The notes under the pieces were generated by a model. It saw only the letters and a program-made list of their open reading frames with translations, was not told the origin of the DNA and ran no database searches. Shown one piece after another: positions 1 through 8,409 of a DNA stretch of 64,000 nucleotides. The stretch comes from Actinomadura roseirufa. GTDB lineage: Bacteria > Actinomycetota > Actinomycetes > Streptosporangiales > Streptosporangiaceae. The translations under genes were made by a program, and so were the position numbers. Positions within the stretch are counted from its first letter, which is position 1, and each line of letters begins with the position of its first letter. The stretch is from assembly GCF_900659635.1 (NCBI RefSeq), contig NZ_CAACVB010000001.1, positions 1-64,000 of the forward strand, given 5' to 3'.

Positions 1-1633
1 GACCCCACGGGCCGCCCGGCTCGAGGACGAACGCCAGATGCCCGCCCTCGGTGGCGTAGGAGCGGAACCGGCCGGCGGCCAGGCGGGTGAGCCGCGGCCG
101 CACCGGCAGCGCGACGCCGCCGAGCGGCGCCGCGCCGGCACCGTCCCCGGGCCTCGTGACGATCTCCTCGCCGTCCGCCCGCACGCGGAGCCGCACGTCC
201 CAGACGGGATCGGCGAAACCGAACGGCCGGAGGCGATCGCGGGGGTCGAAGTCCGCCCGCCAGGCCAGCCGGTCGCCCCGGTGCTCGATCACCGCCTCCG
301 TCCGCCGTCTCCGGCGCGGGCGCCGCCGGTCGTGGAACTCCAGCGTCGCGGTCAGCTTCGCGGTGGGCGCGATCCGGCCCAGCGGGTTCAGCACGTGCCC
401 GGCCATGCGGGCACGGCCGCCGCGCATCTCCAGGCGGGTGACGGTGTTGGCCGGGCGCAGCTCCCCCACCGGCCGCTCATGGAAGCCGAAGTCGGTCACG
501 TCGAGGACCCGGCGGCCCGCGCCCGCATGGACCGGCGCCCCCGCCCCGCGGACGGGCCCGGCGCCCCAGAAGATCCGCCCGTCCCGCTCCACCAGTGGCG
601 ACCTGAGCTCGGGGTGCCGGACACGGCCGTAGTCGGCGGCTGCCAGCGCGCCCGCGTGGTCGCCCGCCCGGACGAGGAACGCCGCGATCGCCGGCATCGG
701 GTTGGCGGTCTCGAACACCCGCGGGTCCAGCTCGGCGAGGTAACCGGCCGCCAGCTCCAGGAACCGGGCCCGGTGCCGCGGCTCCCGGTCGCGCAGTTCC
801 CGCAGGTAGAGGACCAGGTCGTGGTTGACGAACTTCGCGTCCTTGATCGATCGCAGCCCGTGCGCGCCGCGCAGCGCGAACAGCAGGTCGATGCGCCGGT
901 GGATCTCCAGCCGGTCGGCGAAGTTGGCCGGGTCGGCCCGGCGGTTGGAGATCGACGGCGCCGGCGTCCGCTCCTTGACCAGCCAGTGGTAGACCCGGTG
1001 CGGGATCAGCGCGGTGCGCTCGGCCGCCAGGTACGCCTCGGCCGTGAAGAGAAGGTCCTCATAGTGCAGGTTCTCGACGAAACGGAGCCCGTTGTCCTCA
1101 AGGAAGCCCCGGCGGTACGCCTTGTTGGTCGACAGGGTGTCGTAGAGGAGGTCGGGGTTCTCCGCCAGCGACCCGTACACGGCACTGTGCCCGTACAGCC
1201 ACGGATACCAGGGGCGGACGCGCTCCTTCGAACCTTCGGGCTCGTCCAGGAAGATCCTCTCGCAGAGCCCCGAGACCAGGTCGGCGCCCGTCTCCTCGGC
1301 GGCGGCCAGCAGGTTCAGGCAGGCGTGCCGGTCCAGCAGATCGTCGCTGTCGAGGAACATCAGGTAGCGGCCCTCGGACCGCTCGACCCCCACGTTGCGC
1401 GGACGGCCGCAGCCCCCCGAGTTCACGGGCAGGTGGACGGCCCGCACCCGGTCCGGGTGCGCGGCGGCGAGGTGGTCGGCCACCCGGCCCGTGCCGTCGG
1501 TGCTCGCGTCGTCCACGATGACGGTCTGCACGCCGCCCAGCGACTGCTCCAGCGTCGAGGCGACCGCCCGCGGCAGCCGCCGCGCGTCGTTGTAGGCGAT
1601 CACCACCACGCTGACATCCGGGCGCACCCGCAT
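1..1633 (-). CDS. Family 2 glycosyltransferase, C-terminus cut by window edge
   Basis: Transfers a sugar from a nucleotide-sugar donor to an unidentified acceptor, probably at the cytoplasmic face of the membrane. The protein opens with the GT-A signature: VSVVVIAYND near residue 6, then an IVDDASTDGTG donor-site stretch and the metal-binding LMFLDSDD (DxD-type) near residue 95. The remaining roughly 400 residues hold no transmembrane segment and look like a helical region followed by a beta-rich C-terminal domain, as in large actinobacterial GT2 proteins for teichoic-acid or polysaccharide synthesis. The start is an ATG preceded by GGAGGGGAGG at good spacing. The reading frame is still open at base 1, so at least 544 residues are present and the end is missing. 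The family is clear; acceptor and product cannot be told. Confidence 0.85.
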   Translation of the reverse strand, partial: MRVRPDVSVVVIAYNDARRLPRAVASTLEQSLGGVQTVIVDDASTDGTGRVADHLAAAHPDRVRAVHLPVNSGGCGRPRNVGVERSEGRYLMFLDSDDLLDRHACLNLLAAAEETGADLVSGLCERIFLDEPEGSKERVRPWYPWLYGHSAVYGSLAENPDLLYDTLSTNKAYRRGFLEDNGLRFVENLHYEDLLFTAEAYLAAERTALIPHRVYHWLVKERTPAPSISNRRADPANFADRLEIHRRIDLLFALRGAHGLRSIKDAKFVNHDLVLYLRELRDREPRHRARFLELAAGYLAELDPRVFETANPMPAIAAFLVRAGDHAGALAAADYGRVRHPELRSPLVERDGRIFWGAGPVRGAGAPVHAGAGRRVLDVTDFGFHERPVGELRPANTVTRLEMRGGRARMAGHVLNPLGRIAPTAKLTATLEFHDRRRPRRRRRTEAVIEHRGDRLAWRADFDPRDRLRPFGFADPVWDVRLRVRADGEEIVTRPGDGAGAAPLGGVALPVRPRLTRLAAGRFRSYATEGGHLAFVLEPGGPWG

Positions 1634-1796
1634 GGGCCTCCCCTCCGCTCTCCGGCGTGCCAGGGATTCCTTTCCCGGAACGCCGCGCGGAGGTCCAAGA
1701 CCGATCAAAGCCTGTCAATGATTGGCATGACCCGACATTGGTGATCACTCGGCGGTGGCGGCCACCGAGCGCCGCGCGGCCACGGCCCGGAACGCC

Positions 1797-1830
1797 GGAA
1801 GGCGCCCGGCCGTGAGGCCGGGCGCCTTCC
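1797..1830. terminator. Perfect 15-bp hairpin downstream of the CHAP hydrolase gene
   Basis: The arms GGAAGGCGCCCGGCC and GGCCGGGCGCCTTCC match perfectly around the loop GTGA. No U-tract follows, which is usual for actinobacterial terminators. It lies about 50 bp beyond the stop of the CHAP gene on the minus strand, upstream of the glycosyltransferase. Confidence 0.75.
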
Positions 1831-1878
1831 GTGGGCTCCGCGGGTGCGCGGACCGTGACGCCCCCGTGGGGCGTGGGG

Positions 1879-2634
1879 TCACTTCCGGTAGTCGGGGTAC
1901 CCGTAGCCGACGACCATGGACTTGCTGCGGACCCTGTTCTTGACGGCGTCGTCGGTGTTGCCCTCGACGGTCTTGATGGTGCCGTCGCCGTTGTCCTTCA
2001 CGACGAAGCCGACATGGTCGATGTCACCGATGCGGCCCTTGGACCCGTTCTGCCAGTCGTAGAACACGACCGCGCCGGGGCGGGCCTTCTGCCCCCAGCG
2101 GTGGTTCTGCTTGAACCAGGTGGCGTGGCCGACGGTGTAGGCGTCCCAGCCCATGTTCTTGGCGCCGACCTGCGCGCCGACCCAGGACACGAACATGTTG
2201 CACCACGAGGCGCCGTTGTAGTCGCTGACCCGGCCGCCGTCGCGCTTGGCGGTCTGCTTGGCGTGCGGGGTCGAGACGTACCAGCGGGTGTACTTGGTCT
2301 GGCCGCCCTTGCCCTCGTGGATGCCGACCTGCGACTCGGCCATCTTGATGACCTCGGCGGGCTTGACCCGGTGCGGGGCGACCTTGAAGCCCTCACGGCG
2401 GGCCTCGGCGGTGGCCGACGGCTTCTTGACGTGCCGGGTCTTCGACGCCGCCTTCCCATGGTGCGAGACCACCGCGGCCTCGGCCGGGGTCCCGGCGGCG
2501 GCGTTCTCACCGGCGAGGGGGGTGAAGACCGCGAGGCCGACCGCTCCGGCCAGCACGGCGCCTACGGCGACGCCGACGGCCCGGTCCTCGGGGGTGAGGC
2601 TGTTCAGGGAAAGTCGATTGAAAAGACCGGTCAT
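1879..2634 (-). CDS. CHAP-domain peptidoglycan hydrolase, secreted or membrane-anchored
   Basis: Predicted amidase/endopeptidase that cuts peptidoglycan outside the cell. After a short basic N-terminus there is one hydrophobic segment (about residues 20-45, signal peptide or anchor), an Ala/Lys-rich linker, and a C-terminal CHAP domain of about 130 residues. The catalytic Cys is in SWCNMFVSW, the His in IDHVGFVV and the third polar residue in TVEGNT; GAVVFYDW is also typical. I chose the ATG at 2634 (251 aa) rather than the one at 2658 because AAGGAG lies 9 bases before it. A c-di-AMP riboswitch precedes the gene, and actinobacterial wall hydrolases are the usual targets of that RNA, so expression should fall when c-di-AMP is high. 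It is a single-gene unit ending at a hairpin. Confidence 0.88.
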   Translation of the reverse strand: MTGLFNRLSLNSLTPEDRAVGVAVGAVLAGAVGLAVFTPLAGENAAAGTPAEAAVVSHHGKAASKTRHVKKPSATAEARREGFKVAPHRVKPAEVIKMAESQVGIHEGKGGQTKYTRWYVSTPHAKQTAKRDGGRVSDYNGASWCNMFVSWVGAQVGAKNMGWDAYTVGHATWFKQNHRWGQKARPGAVVFYDWQNGSKGRIGDIDHVGFVVKDNGDGTIKTVEGNTDDAVKNRVRSKSMVVGYGYPDYRK

Positions 2635-2660
2635 GCGGGGAATCTCCTTGTCTCCCATGA

Positions 2661-2842
2661 CGCCTACCGGGTTAGCTGACGGATTCGGGCATGGAAGTTG
2701 CCCTACGGCACGCTCTGGGAGCGCGCCGATTCACCCCTGGAACCTGGGTCCCCGGCTCCGTCCGGTCGGGTGGACCTGGACGGACTCGGCCTGGCACCGC
2801 GCGGATCGCGATGCCTGTTCGGATGTGTCTCAGCGACTGATC
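2661..2842 (-). ncRNA. c-di-AMP (ydaO-yuaA) riboswitch
   Basis: Read on the minus strand, the leader contains the conserved blocks of this class in order: CGCTGAGA near the 5' end, GACGGAGCCGGGGACCCAGG, AGGGGTGAATC, a GTAGGGCA...TGCCCGAA hairpin and the nearly invariant CCGTCAGCTAACCCGGTAGGC region. It ends about 27 nt before the CHAP start codon. In actinobacteria this RNA controls resuscitation-promoting factors and NlpC/P60 or CHAP hydrolases and turns expression off when c-di-AMP binds. The 5' boundary is approximate. Confidence 0.9.
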
Positions 2843-3294
2843 TTGAGAGGGGCGCCCCCGCGGGGCGCGTGTCGCGGGCGGTGGCCGCTCCGCGATCCTC
2901 GGCCGCGCGAGTACGCGACCGGCGGCAACGCATGGAACGCGCTGCGTGATTCAGACAGAAGGTACCAACCTTCTCAAGAAAAGCAAATCAGGCACAAAAC
3001 ACTCTCTTGCCTGCTCAAAGCCCTTCCAATGGGGTCCCAACACACCACCCCGGGCGGGTCTTCCCGATCACCCTGGGCCCGGCGCGGCGGCGCACCGCCC
3101 GTCCGTCCGCAGGGCCCGCGCCACAGGGCCTCCACAACTTCGGCCGGGCGTCCATTTTTACCTTCGCGACCAGTCTCAGAGGCAGGCAAAGACGGCCGAC
3201 GTCCGGAGCCGGAGGCACCCGGGACGATCTCCAAGGACCCGAGATGAGACCCGGGTCACGGAGAGTGATCACTCGGATGGCCGCGTGACCTGCG
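2843..3294. other. Intergenic leader/promoter region
   Basis: About 450 bp between the riboswitch and the stop of the phosphatase gene. It must contain the promoter for the riboswitch/CHAP transcript but I cannot point to convincing -35/-10 boxes. A short A-rich patch lies near 2960-3000 and a palindrome AGTGATCACT near 3266. Short open frames here on both strands have no coding character. Confidence 0.4.
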
Positions 3295-5235
3295 TCACTC
3301 GACTCGCAGGGCGAACAGCGTCGTGTCGTCCGCCGCGCGGTCGTGCTCCATCCGCGCCAGGACCTCGTCCAGCACGGGCTCGGGGCCGGCCGAGGCCTCC
3401 TGCAGGATCGCCGTGAGCCGCTCGATCCGCTCGTCCAGATCGGCGTCCCGGCGCTCCACCAGGCCGTCGGTGTAGAGGAAGATCAGGTCCCCGGCCCGCA
3501 GCCGCGTCCCGACCGTCGCGTACTCCCAGCCCGGCAGCGCGCCGAGCATCGGGTCCGGGACGACCTGCAGCGGCGCCGCCCGCCCGCGGCGCACCAGGAT
3601 CGGCGGCGGATGGCCCGCGCAGGTCCATTCCAGGACGCGGCGGCCCGGGTCGAAGCAGCCGATCACGGCGGTGCCCGTCGCCGGCGGGTCCATCCGGCCC
3701 ACCAGGTCGTTCAGCCAGCCCGCCAGCCGCCCCGTCGGCTCCCCCGTGCAGGCGAGCCCGAGCAGCCCGTTGCGGGTCCGCGCCATCGCCGCCGCGGCCG
3801 GCAGCCCGTGCCCCGCCGCGTCCCCGATCGCGAACATCGCCCGCCCGTCGGGCATCGCCTGGGTCGCGAACCAGTCGCCGCCGATCCGGGCGGTGCTCTC
3901 GGCCGCCAGGCTGCGCAGCGCGATGCCCAGCCCCGGCAGCCGCTCCAGCTCGTGCTCGTCCGGCAGGATCGCCCGGCGCAGCGTCACCGCCACGCGCCGC
4001 TCCTGCGCCGTCTGCGCCTGCTGCTCGAGCATCTGCCGGCGCGTCTCGGCCAGCGCCCGCTCCACGCCGCGCCGCCGGGTGATGTCCTGCGAGACGATGT
4101 TGATCGACACCGGCAGCCCCGCCGTGTCCAGGACCGGCTCGGCGAACACCCACAGGTGCCGCGCCGCGCCGTCCTTGCCGATCACCCGGTGCTCGGCCTC
4201 CACCGGCTCGCGGCGGGAGAACAGCGTCTGCACGGCCTCCTCGACCAGCGGCAGGTCGTCGCCCGCCACCACCTTCGGCAGGTCGTGCGGCATTGGCGGC
4301 ACCTCGTCGGGGCGCAGCCCGTAGTTGGCCAGCATCTGCGGCGTCCAGTTCGCCTCGCCGGTGGCGAGGTCCCACTCCCCGAACCCCAGCAGCGCCAGCC
4401 GCTCGACCCGCTCCAGCCGCCGCGCCATCCGGTCCTCGCCCCGATGGAACCGCCACGTCACGCAGATCCCGGTGGGCACCGAGACGCACCGCACGCTCAT
4501 CCGCGACGTGCGGGACAGCCCGCTCTGGGCGGTCGAGTACCTGACCCCCAGCCGCTCCATGGCCGTCCCGGTCTCGTGCACCTCGACGAACGCCTCGAAC
4601 AGGCCGCTCATCGCCACGCCGGGCTCGGCCAGCAGCAGCCGCTGCCCGGTCAGCTCGTCCGCCCCCCGGCCGAAGAGGTCGCGCGCGATGGAGTTGAGGC
4701 CCGCGTAAAGGAAGTCGGCGACCCGCCCTTCCTTCCCCCGCACCGGCACCAGGTGCGCCGCCCCGTCCAGGGACACGTCCAGGACGGCCCGCGCCGTCGG
4801 GTCCTCCGGGACCGCGGCGAGGATCTCGGGGTCACCGCTGGTGTCCTCCGCCGTGACCCGGCGCAGCACGTCCTCGGCCCCCGACACCACCGTGCGCCGG
4901 GCGTCGGCGCCCTCGGCGCGCGGCGCGTGACGGCCCGCCACCACCGCGCCCACCCGCCCGGCGCCCTCCTCGAGGTCCTGGCCCCCCACCACCAGCGCCG
5001 CGGCCTCGGCGAGCTCCAGGTCCAGGTCGCGCGCCAGCCAGATCAGATGCTGCAGGGCCTCGCCGGGCGGGACGCCGAGCCGCCGGGCCAGCACGACCCG
5101 CGCCTCGGCCAGGACCGCGCGGTCGTGCGCGGCCCCCCGCAGGTCCTCAAGGTCCGGTACGGCCGCGTGCATACCCGGCTCCGCGGGCGTGCCCGGAGCC
5201 GGAGCCCCCTCAGCTTCCGCCACCCAGTCCCCCAT
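3295..5235 (-). CDS. PAS-domain PP2C/SpoIIE-type serine phosphatase
   Basis: Signal-responsive Ser/Thr phosphatase that probably acts on an anti-sigma-factor antagonist in a partner-switching pathway. Order of domains over 646 aa: an N-terminal helical ANTAR-like stretch (about 30-85), a divergent sensor/PAS region (about 130-250), a clearer PAS domain with its PAC tail (about 290-395, ending NIVSQDITRR), a short coiled-coil, and the PP2C domain (about 410-645). Metal-binding PP2C motifs are visible: IGGDWF (about 449), IGDAAGHG (about 467), CAGHPPP, LYTDGLVERRD (about 583) and the terminal ADDTTLF. No transmembrane segment is seen, so the sensor is cytosolic. The start at 5235 has a weak Shine-Dalgarno. 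It is divergent from the decarboxylase gene; no anti-sigma factor or STAS partner is nearby, so the target is unknown. Confidence 0.88.
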   Translation of the reverse strand: MGDWVAEAEGAPAPGTPAEPGMHAAVPDLEDLRGAAHDRAVLAEARVVLARRLGVPPGEALQHLIWLARDLDLELAEAAALVVGGQDLEEGAGRVGAVVAGRHAPRAEGADARRTVVSGAEDVLRRVTAEDTSGDPEILAAVPEDPTARAVLDVSLDGAAHLVPVRGKEGRVADFLYAGLNSIARDLFGRGADELTGQRLLLAEPGVAMSGLFEAFVEVHETGTAMERLGVRYSTAQSGLSRTSRMSVRCVSVPTGICVTWRFHRGEDRMARRLERVERLALLGFGEWDLATGEANWTPQMLANYGLRPDEVPPMPHDLPKVVAGDDLPLVEEAVQTLFSRREPVEAEHRVIGKDGAARHLWVFAEPVLDTAGLPVSINIVSQDITRRRGVERALAETRRQMLEQQAQTAQERRVAVTLRRAILPDEHELERLPGLGIALRSLAAESTARIGGDWFATQAMPDGRAMFAIGDAAGHGLPAAAAMARTRNGLLGLACTGEPTGRLAGWLNDLVGRMDPPATGTAVIGCFDPGRRVLEWTCAGHPPPILVRRGRAAPLQVVPDPMLGALPGWEYATVGTRLRAGDLIFLYTDGLVERRDADLDERIERLTAILQEASAGPEPVLDEVLARMEHDRAADDTTLFALRVE

Positions 5236-5452
5236 TCGGCGTTGCGATGGCCCCGGGAGAAAAAGGTACTAAGGCCGACGATGAGGTATTCGTCCCCATC
5301 TCATAAGCAGTCCATATCTTTAACCGGGTTTTCCGTTCGAGCCGGAAGCGACCGGTTCCCGGGACTCTTCCCCGGAACATCCCGGCCACACCCGCCACAC
5401 CCGCCAGTCCACTTCCACCGATTGGATCGCGACAGGGGTCCCCCACCGCCCC

Positions 5453-5465
5453 TAGCGTCACCAGC
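5453..5465 (+). promoter_or_regulatory. Possible -10 element for a leaderless transcript
   Basis: TAGCGT (TAnnnT) ends 7 bases before the decarboxylase ATG and no Shine-Dalgarno is present in between. That arrangement is typical of leaderless actinobacterial mRNAs. No good -35 is seen, so this is tentative. Confidence 0.35.
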
Positions 5466-6800
5466 ATGAACGAAGACCTCGCCCGGCTGCCCGGGCTGCT
5501 GTCGGGCTACGCCGCCGGCCTCCTGGACGGCCTGGACGGCCGCCCGGCCGCCGTCCAGCCCGTCCCGCCACCGGCCCGGCCGCTGCCCCCGGCGGCCGGG
5601 CTCGAGGGCGCCCTCGCCGACTTCGCCGAGCGCTGGGAACCCGGCTTCTCCGGCGGCGCCGGCCCCCGCTACCTCGGCTTCGTCACCGGCGGCACGACCC
5701 CCGCCTCCATCGCCGGAGACTGGCTGACCACCGTCCTCGACCAGAACCCGACCTCCCTGCTCGACTCCACGGCCCCCGACCTGGAGCAGGAGACCCTCGG
5801 CTGGCTCGCCGAACTGCTCGCCCTCCCGTCCCACACGGGCATGTTCGTCTCCGGCGCGACCATGTCCACCACGGCGGGCCTGGCGATCGCCCGGGAGTGG
5901 CTCGGCGAACGCGCCGGCGTCTCCCCGGCCGAGGACGGCACCGCGGCCCTCGGCGAGATCACCGTCCTGTCCGGCGCCCCGCACTCCAGCGTCGCCAAGG
6001 CGCTCTCCATGCTCGGCATCGGCCGCAGGCGGCTCCAAGCCGTCCCCACCCTCCCCGGCCGCGAGGCCGTCGACCCGGACGCCCTCGACGAGGCCCTCAC
6101 CGCCCTCGGCGGCCGCCCCGCGATCGTCGTCGCCAACGCCGGCACCGTGAACACCGTCGACTTCGACGACCTGCGCGCCATCGCCGCCCTGCGCGACCGG
6201 CACCCCTTCTGGCTCCACGCGGACGCCGCGTTCGGCGGGTTCGCCGCCCTCTCTCCCTCCCACGCCGGCCTCGTCGCCGGCCTGGACGAGGCCGACTCCG
6301 TATGCGTGGACCTCCACAAATGGCTCAACGTCCCCTATGACTCGGCCGTCCAGTTCACCCGCCGCCGCGACCTGCAGACCCAGGTGTTCAAGAACTCCGC
6401 CGCCTACCTCGGCGCCCCCGGCGCCGCCGACCCCGTCCATCTCACCCCGGAGAACTCGCGCCGCCTGCGGGCCCTGCCCGCCTGGTTCACCCTCCGCGCC
6501 TACGGCCGCGAGGGCCACCGGGCGATCGTCGAGCGCAACATCGCCCAGGCCCACCGCCTCGGCGGCATCCTCGCCGCCTCCCCGGGCTGGCGGCTGCTCG
6601 CCCCGGTGCGCCTCAACGTCGTCTGCTTCGCCCACGACAGCCGGTCCCCCGAGGCGGTCATGAACGACGTCGCCGCCTCCGGCGAGGCGTTCGTCACCCC
6701 CACCGTCCTCTGGGGCACCCCAGGCATCCGCGCCGCCTTCAGCAACTGGCGCACCACCGACGAGGACGTGGACCGGGTCGCCCGGACGCTCGTACAGTGA
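5466..6800 (+). CDS. PLP-dependent group II decarboxylase / aromatic amino acid lyase family
   Basis: Pyridoxal-phosphate enzyme of the fold type I group II decarboxylase family (glutamate/aromatic-amino-acid/diaminobutyrate decarboxylase relatives). At 444 aa it is normal length. The PLP lysine is in VDLHKWLNVPYDSAV at about residue 284; the cofactor aspartate lies in LHADAAFGGF (about 250); GFVTGGTTPAS and FVSGATMSTTAGLAIA form the phosphate-binding entrance. Substrate cannot be predicted; the family also contains lyases and decarboxylation-dependent transaminases. The gene starts directly at ATG with no clear ribosome site and may be leaderless. Its stop lies 4 bases before the start of the following acetyltransferase, so the two are probably co-transcribed. 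Confidence 0.85.
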   Translation: MNEDLARLPGLLSGYAAGLLDGLDGRPAAVQPVPPPARPLPPAAGLEGALADFAERWEPGFSGGAGPRYLGFVTGGTTPASIAGDWLTTVLDQNPTSLLDSTAPDLEQETLGWLAELLALPSHTGMFVSGATMSTTAGLAIAREWLGERAGVSPAEDGTAALGEITVLSGAPHSSVAKALSMLGIGRRRLQAVPTLPGREAVDPDALDEALTALGGRPAIVVANAGTVNTVDFDDLRAIAALRDRHPFWLHADAAFGGFAALSPSHAGLVAGLDEADSVCVDLHKWLNVPYDSAVQFTRRRDLQTQVFKNSAAYLGAPGAADPVHLTPENSRRLRALPAWFTLRAYGREGHRAIVERNIAQAHRLGGILAASPGWRLLAPVRLNVVCFAHDSRSPEAVMNDVAASGEAFVTPTVLWGTPGIRAAFSNWRTTDEDVDRVARTLVQ

Positions 6801-6804
6801 TCAT

Positions 6805-7272
6805 GTGAAAACGACGATTACCTACCTGGAGATGACCAGCTCCGCCGACCTCGTCCCCGGCCGCCCCGCCCCCATCACCATGGAACCCGCCGCCCCATCC
6901 GTCACTCGTGACCTCACCTGCCGCATCGGTGTCCAGTACCAGTGGAAGAGCGCCTCCTGGACCGACGACCAATGGGCCGCCTACCTGAACGGCCCCCACC
7001 ACTCCTGGGTCCTCAGGCTCACCGAGGACATCGGCCTCGCCCGCTACGCCATCGACGGAGACGACGTCGAGATCACCACGTTCGGCCTGCTCCGCGAATG
7101 GACCGGCCGCGGCGTCGGCGGCCACGCGCTCACCCTCGTCCTCCGCAAGGCGTGGGAACTCCTCCCCGACGCCCGGCGCGTCTGGCTGCACACCTCGACG
7201 CTCGACCACCCCAACGCCCTGCCGAACTACCGCGCGCGGGGCCTGCGCCCCTACCGCACCGCCGAGGCGTAG
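6805..7272 (+). CDS. GNAT-family N-acetyltransferase
   Basis: Predicted acetyl-CoA-dependent N-acetyltransferase, 155 aa. The acetyl-CoA loop is the R/QxxGxG/A-type GRGVGGHALTLVL at about residues 100-112, after a beta-strand carrying ITTFGLLREW; a later VWLHTSTLDHPNALPNYRARG segment is the usual GNAT C-terminal half with the conserved Asn and Tyr. Start is GTG, 4 bases after the decarboxylase stop. Coupling to an amine-producing decarboxylase suggests, but does not prove, that it acetylates the amine. The 3' end overlaps the converging lipoprotein gene by 22 bp. Confidence 0.85.
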   Translation: MKTTITYLEMTSSADLVPGRPAPITMEPAAPSVTRDLTCRIGVQYQWKSASWTDDQWAAYLNGPHHSWVLRLTEDIGLARYAIDGDDVEITTFGLLREWTGRGVGGHALTLVLRKAWELLPDARRVWLHTSTLDHPNALPNYRARGLRPYRTAEA

Positions 7273-8141
7273 ACCTGCCGCGTCAAGGACGTCACCCGCG
7301 CCGACCCGGCCCGGAAGGACGTCCCCACCGGCTGCAGCGTCAGCACGACGACGACGTGCCGCCCCACGATCCCGGTCGTGTGCAGCACGGGCCTCCCGAT
7401 CCCGAGATCGGCCGCCCGCACCATCCCTCCCCCACGGCACGGCACCGCGGGCACGTTCCCGAACCCCGACCATCCCTGTTTCACCGCCCACGGCCGCTTC
7501 AACGCCCGCGGGATCCCGAACGTCTGGTCGAACCCGTCCGTCCCGCACGGCGTGGACCTCCGAAGCTGCGCCAGCACGAACTCCCGATGCGCCTTCGGTG
7601 CCCCGCCGACCAGATACCGGTAGGTCCGGACGACGTCCGCCGCGCTGAGCGCCGTGTACCCCCAGAACCCGGGCTTGTCCCGCGGCGGCGGCGCCGTGTC
7701 CCGCAACCCCGCCCGCCGCACCATCCGCTCGATGATCCGCGCCTGCCCGCCCCGCCTCCAGAACCCCGTGGCGGCCTTGTCATCGCTCGACCGCAGCATC
7801 AGCCCCAGCGTCTCCCGATCCGCGGCCGACACCGTGTGCTCGCGCATGTAGTCCAGCGCCAGCAGGATCTTCACCACCGACGCCGACCGGAACGTCTCCC
7901 GCGCCCGATGCTCCACGAGCACCCGCCCGGCCTTCAGATCGAACACGACCCACGCGGCGCGCACCCCGGCCCCCGCCGACGGCCGCGGAACCGGCCTCCC
8001 CGACCGCTCCGGCCCAGGCCTCACCGTAGGCGAACCAACGGACACCGAGGGCTTCGAAGAGGGCGACCCGCCCCCCTCACACCCGCACACCAGGACCCCG
8101 GCCACAACAGCCGGCCCCACCCGCGTCACTAACGAGAACAC
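7251..8141 (-). CDS. Serine hydrolase of the beta-lactamase/penicillin-binding fold, lipoprotein
   Basis: Exported class A beta-lactamase-like serine hydrolase, 296 aa. The N-terminus is a signal peptide with a Cys at about residue 21 in VLVCGC, a slightly irregular lipobox (Cys at -2), followed by a Ser/Pro-rich linker to about residue 60. The domain opens with a VVFDLKAGRVLVEHRA strand and the active-site SxxK is SVVK at about residue 87; the second motif is near LRSSDDKAA. A clear KTG triad is replaced by KQGWSG near residue 230, so true beta-lactamase activity is doubtful. Relatives are often annotated as lipoproteins of unknown role. It converges on the GNAT gene with a 22-bp overlap. 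Confidence 0.75.
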   Translation of the reverse strand: MFSLVTRVGPAVVAGVLVCGCEGGGSPSSKPSVSVGSPTVRPGPERSGRPVPRPSAGAGVRAAWVVFDLKAGRVLVEHRARETFRSASVVKILLALDYMREHTVSAADRETLGLMLRSSDDKAATGFWRRGGQARIIERMVRRAGLRDTAPPPRDKPGFWGYTALSAADVVRTYRYLVGGAPKAHREFVLAQLRRSTPCGTDGFDQTFGIPRALKRPWAVKQGWSGFGNVPAVPCRGGGMVRAADLGIGRPVLHTTGIVGRHVVVVLTLQPVGTSFRAGSARVTSLTRQVYASAVR

Positions 8142-8242
8142 CGGCCATGCCTACCAGACCGGCCCCCCGCCACGGCACCGTAACCCGGTACGCACGACCT
8201 CTCAGACTGCGCTACAGTAATCACGCCTGCTGCGGCAGGCAC

Positions 8243-8316
8243 CGGGACGTAGCGCAGTTTGGCAGCGCACTTGACTGGGGGTCAAGGGGTCGTGGGTTCA
8301 AATCCCGCCGTCCCGA
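8243..8316 (+). tRNA. tRNA-Pro (anticodon GGG)
   Basis: Folds as a full cloverleaf: acceptor stem CGGGACG/CGTCCCG, D-arm AGCGCAGTTTGGCAGCGC, anticodon stem CTTGA/TCAAG around the loop CTGGGGG, and T-arm with GGTTCAAATC. Positions 34-36 read GGG. The 3' CCA is not encoded. A tyrosine-recombinase remnant facing it lies 94 bp downstream, so the tRNA 3' end is a likely phage/ICE attachment site. Confidence 0.97.
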
Positions 8317-8337
8317 CAGAGAAGTACCAGCTCAGAG

Positions 8338-8368
8338 GGGCTTCGGAGATCGCTCCGAAGCCCTTTTT
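8338..8368 (+). terminator. Intrinsic terminator after tRNA-Pro
   Basis: Perfect 11-bp stem GGGCTTCGGAG / CTCCGAAGCCC with loop ATCG followed directly by TTTTT, 22 bases after the tRNA. Confidence 0.93.
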
Positions 8369-8409
8369 CGATCTTGAAGGTCGAAGGGGAGCCAAAAGGG
8401 GAGCCACCG

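Noticed and set aside
38-1744. 568-codon plus-strand open frame
   Set aside because: It is antisense to the glycosyltransferase. Its Arg/Pro/Val-rich composition is the usual mirror of a high-GC gene, and no domain is visible.
1739-1752. GTGATCACTCGG shared with 3267-3278 as a possible regulatory site
   Set aside because: Twelve bases including a self-complementary core can recur by chance in 64 kb, and the two copies sit in unrelated positions relative to genes.
3343-5469. 708-codon plus-strand open frame
   Set aside because: Antisense shadow of the PP2C phosphatase, whose metal-binding motifs are all intact on the other strand.
8147-8377. 76-codon open frame across the tRNA
   Set aside because: It overlaps a perfect tRNA-Pro cloverleaf and its terminator.
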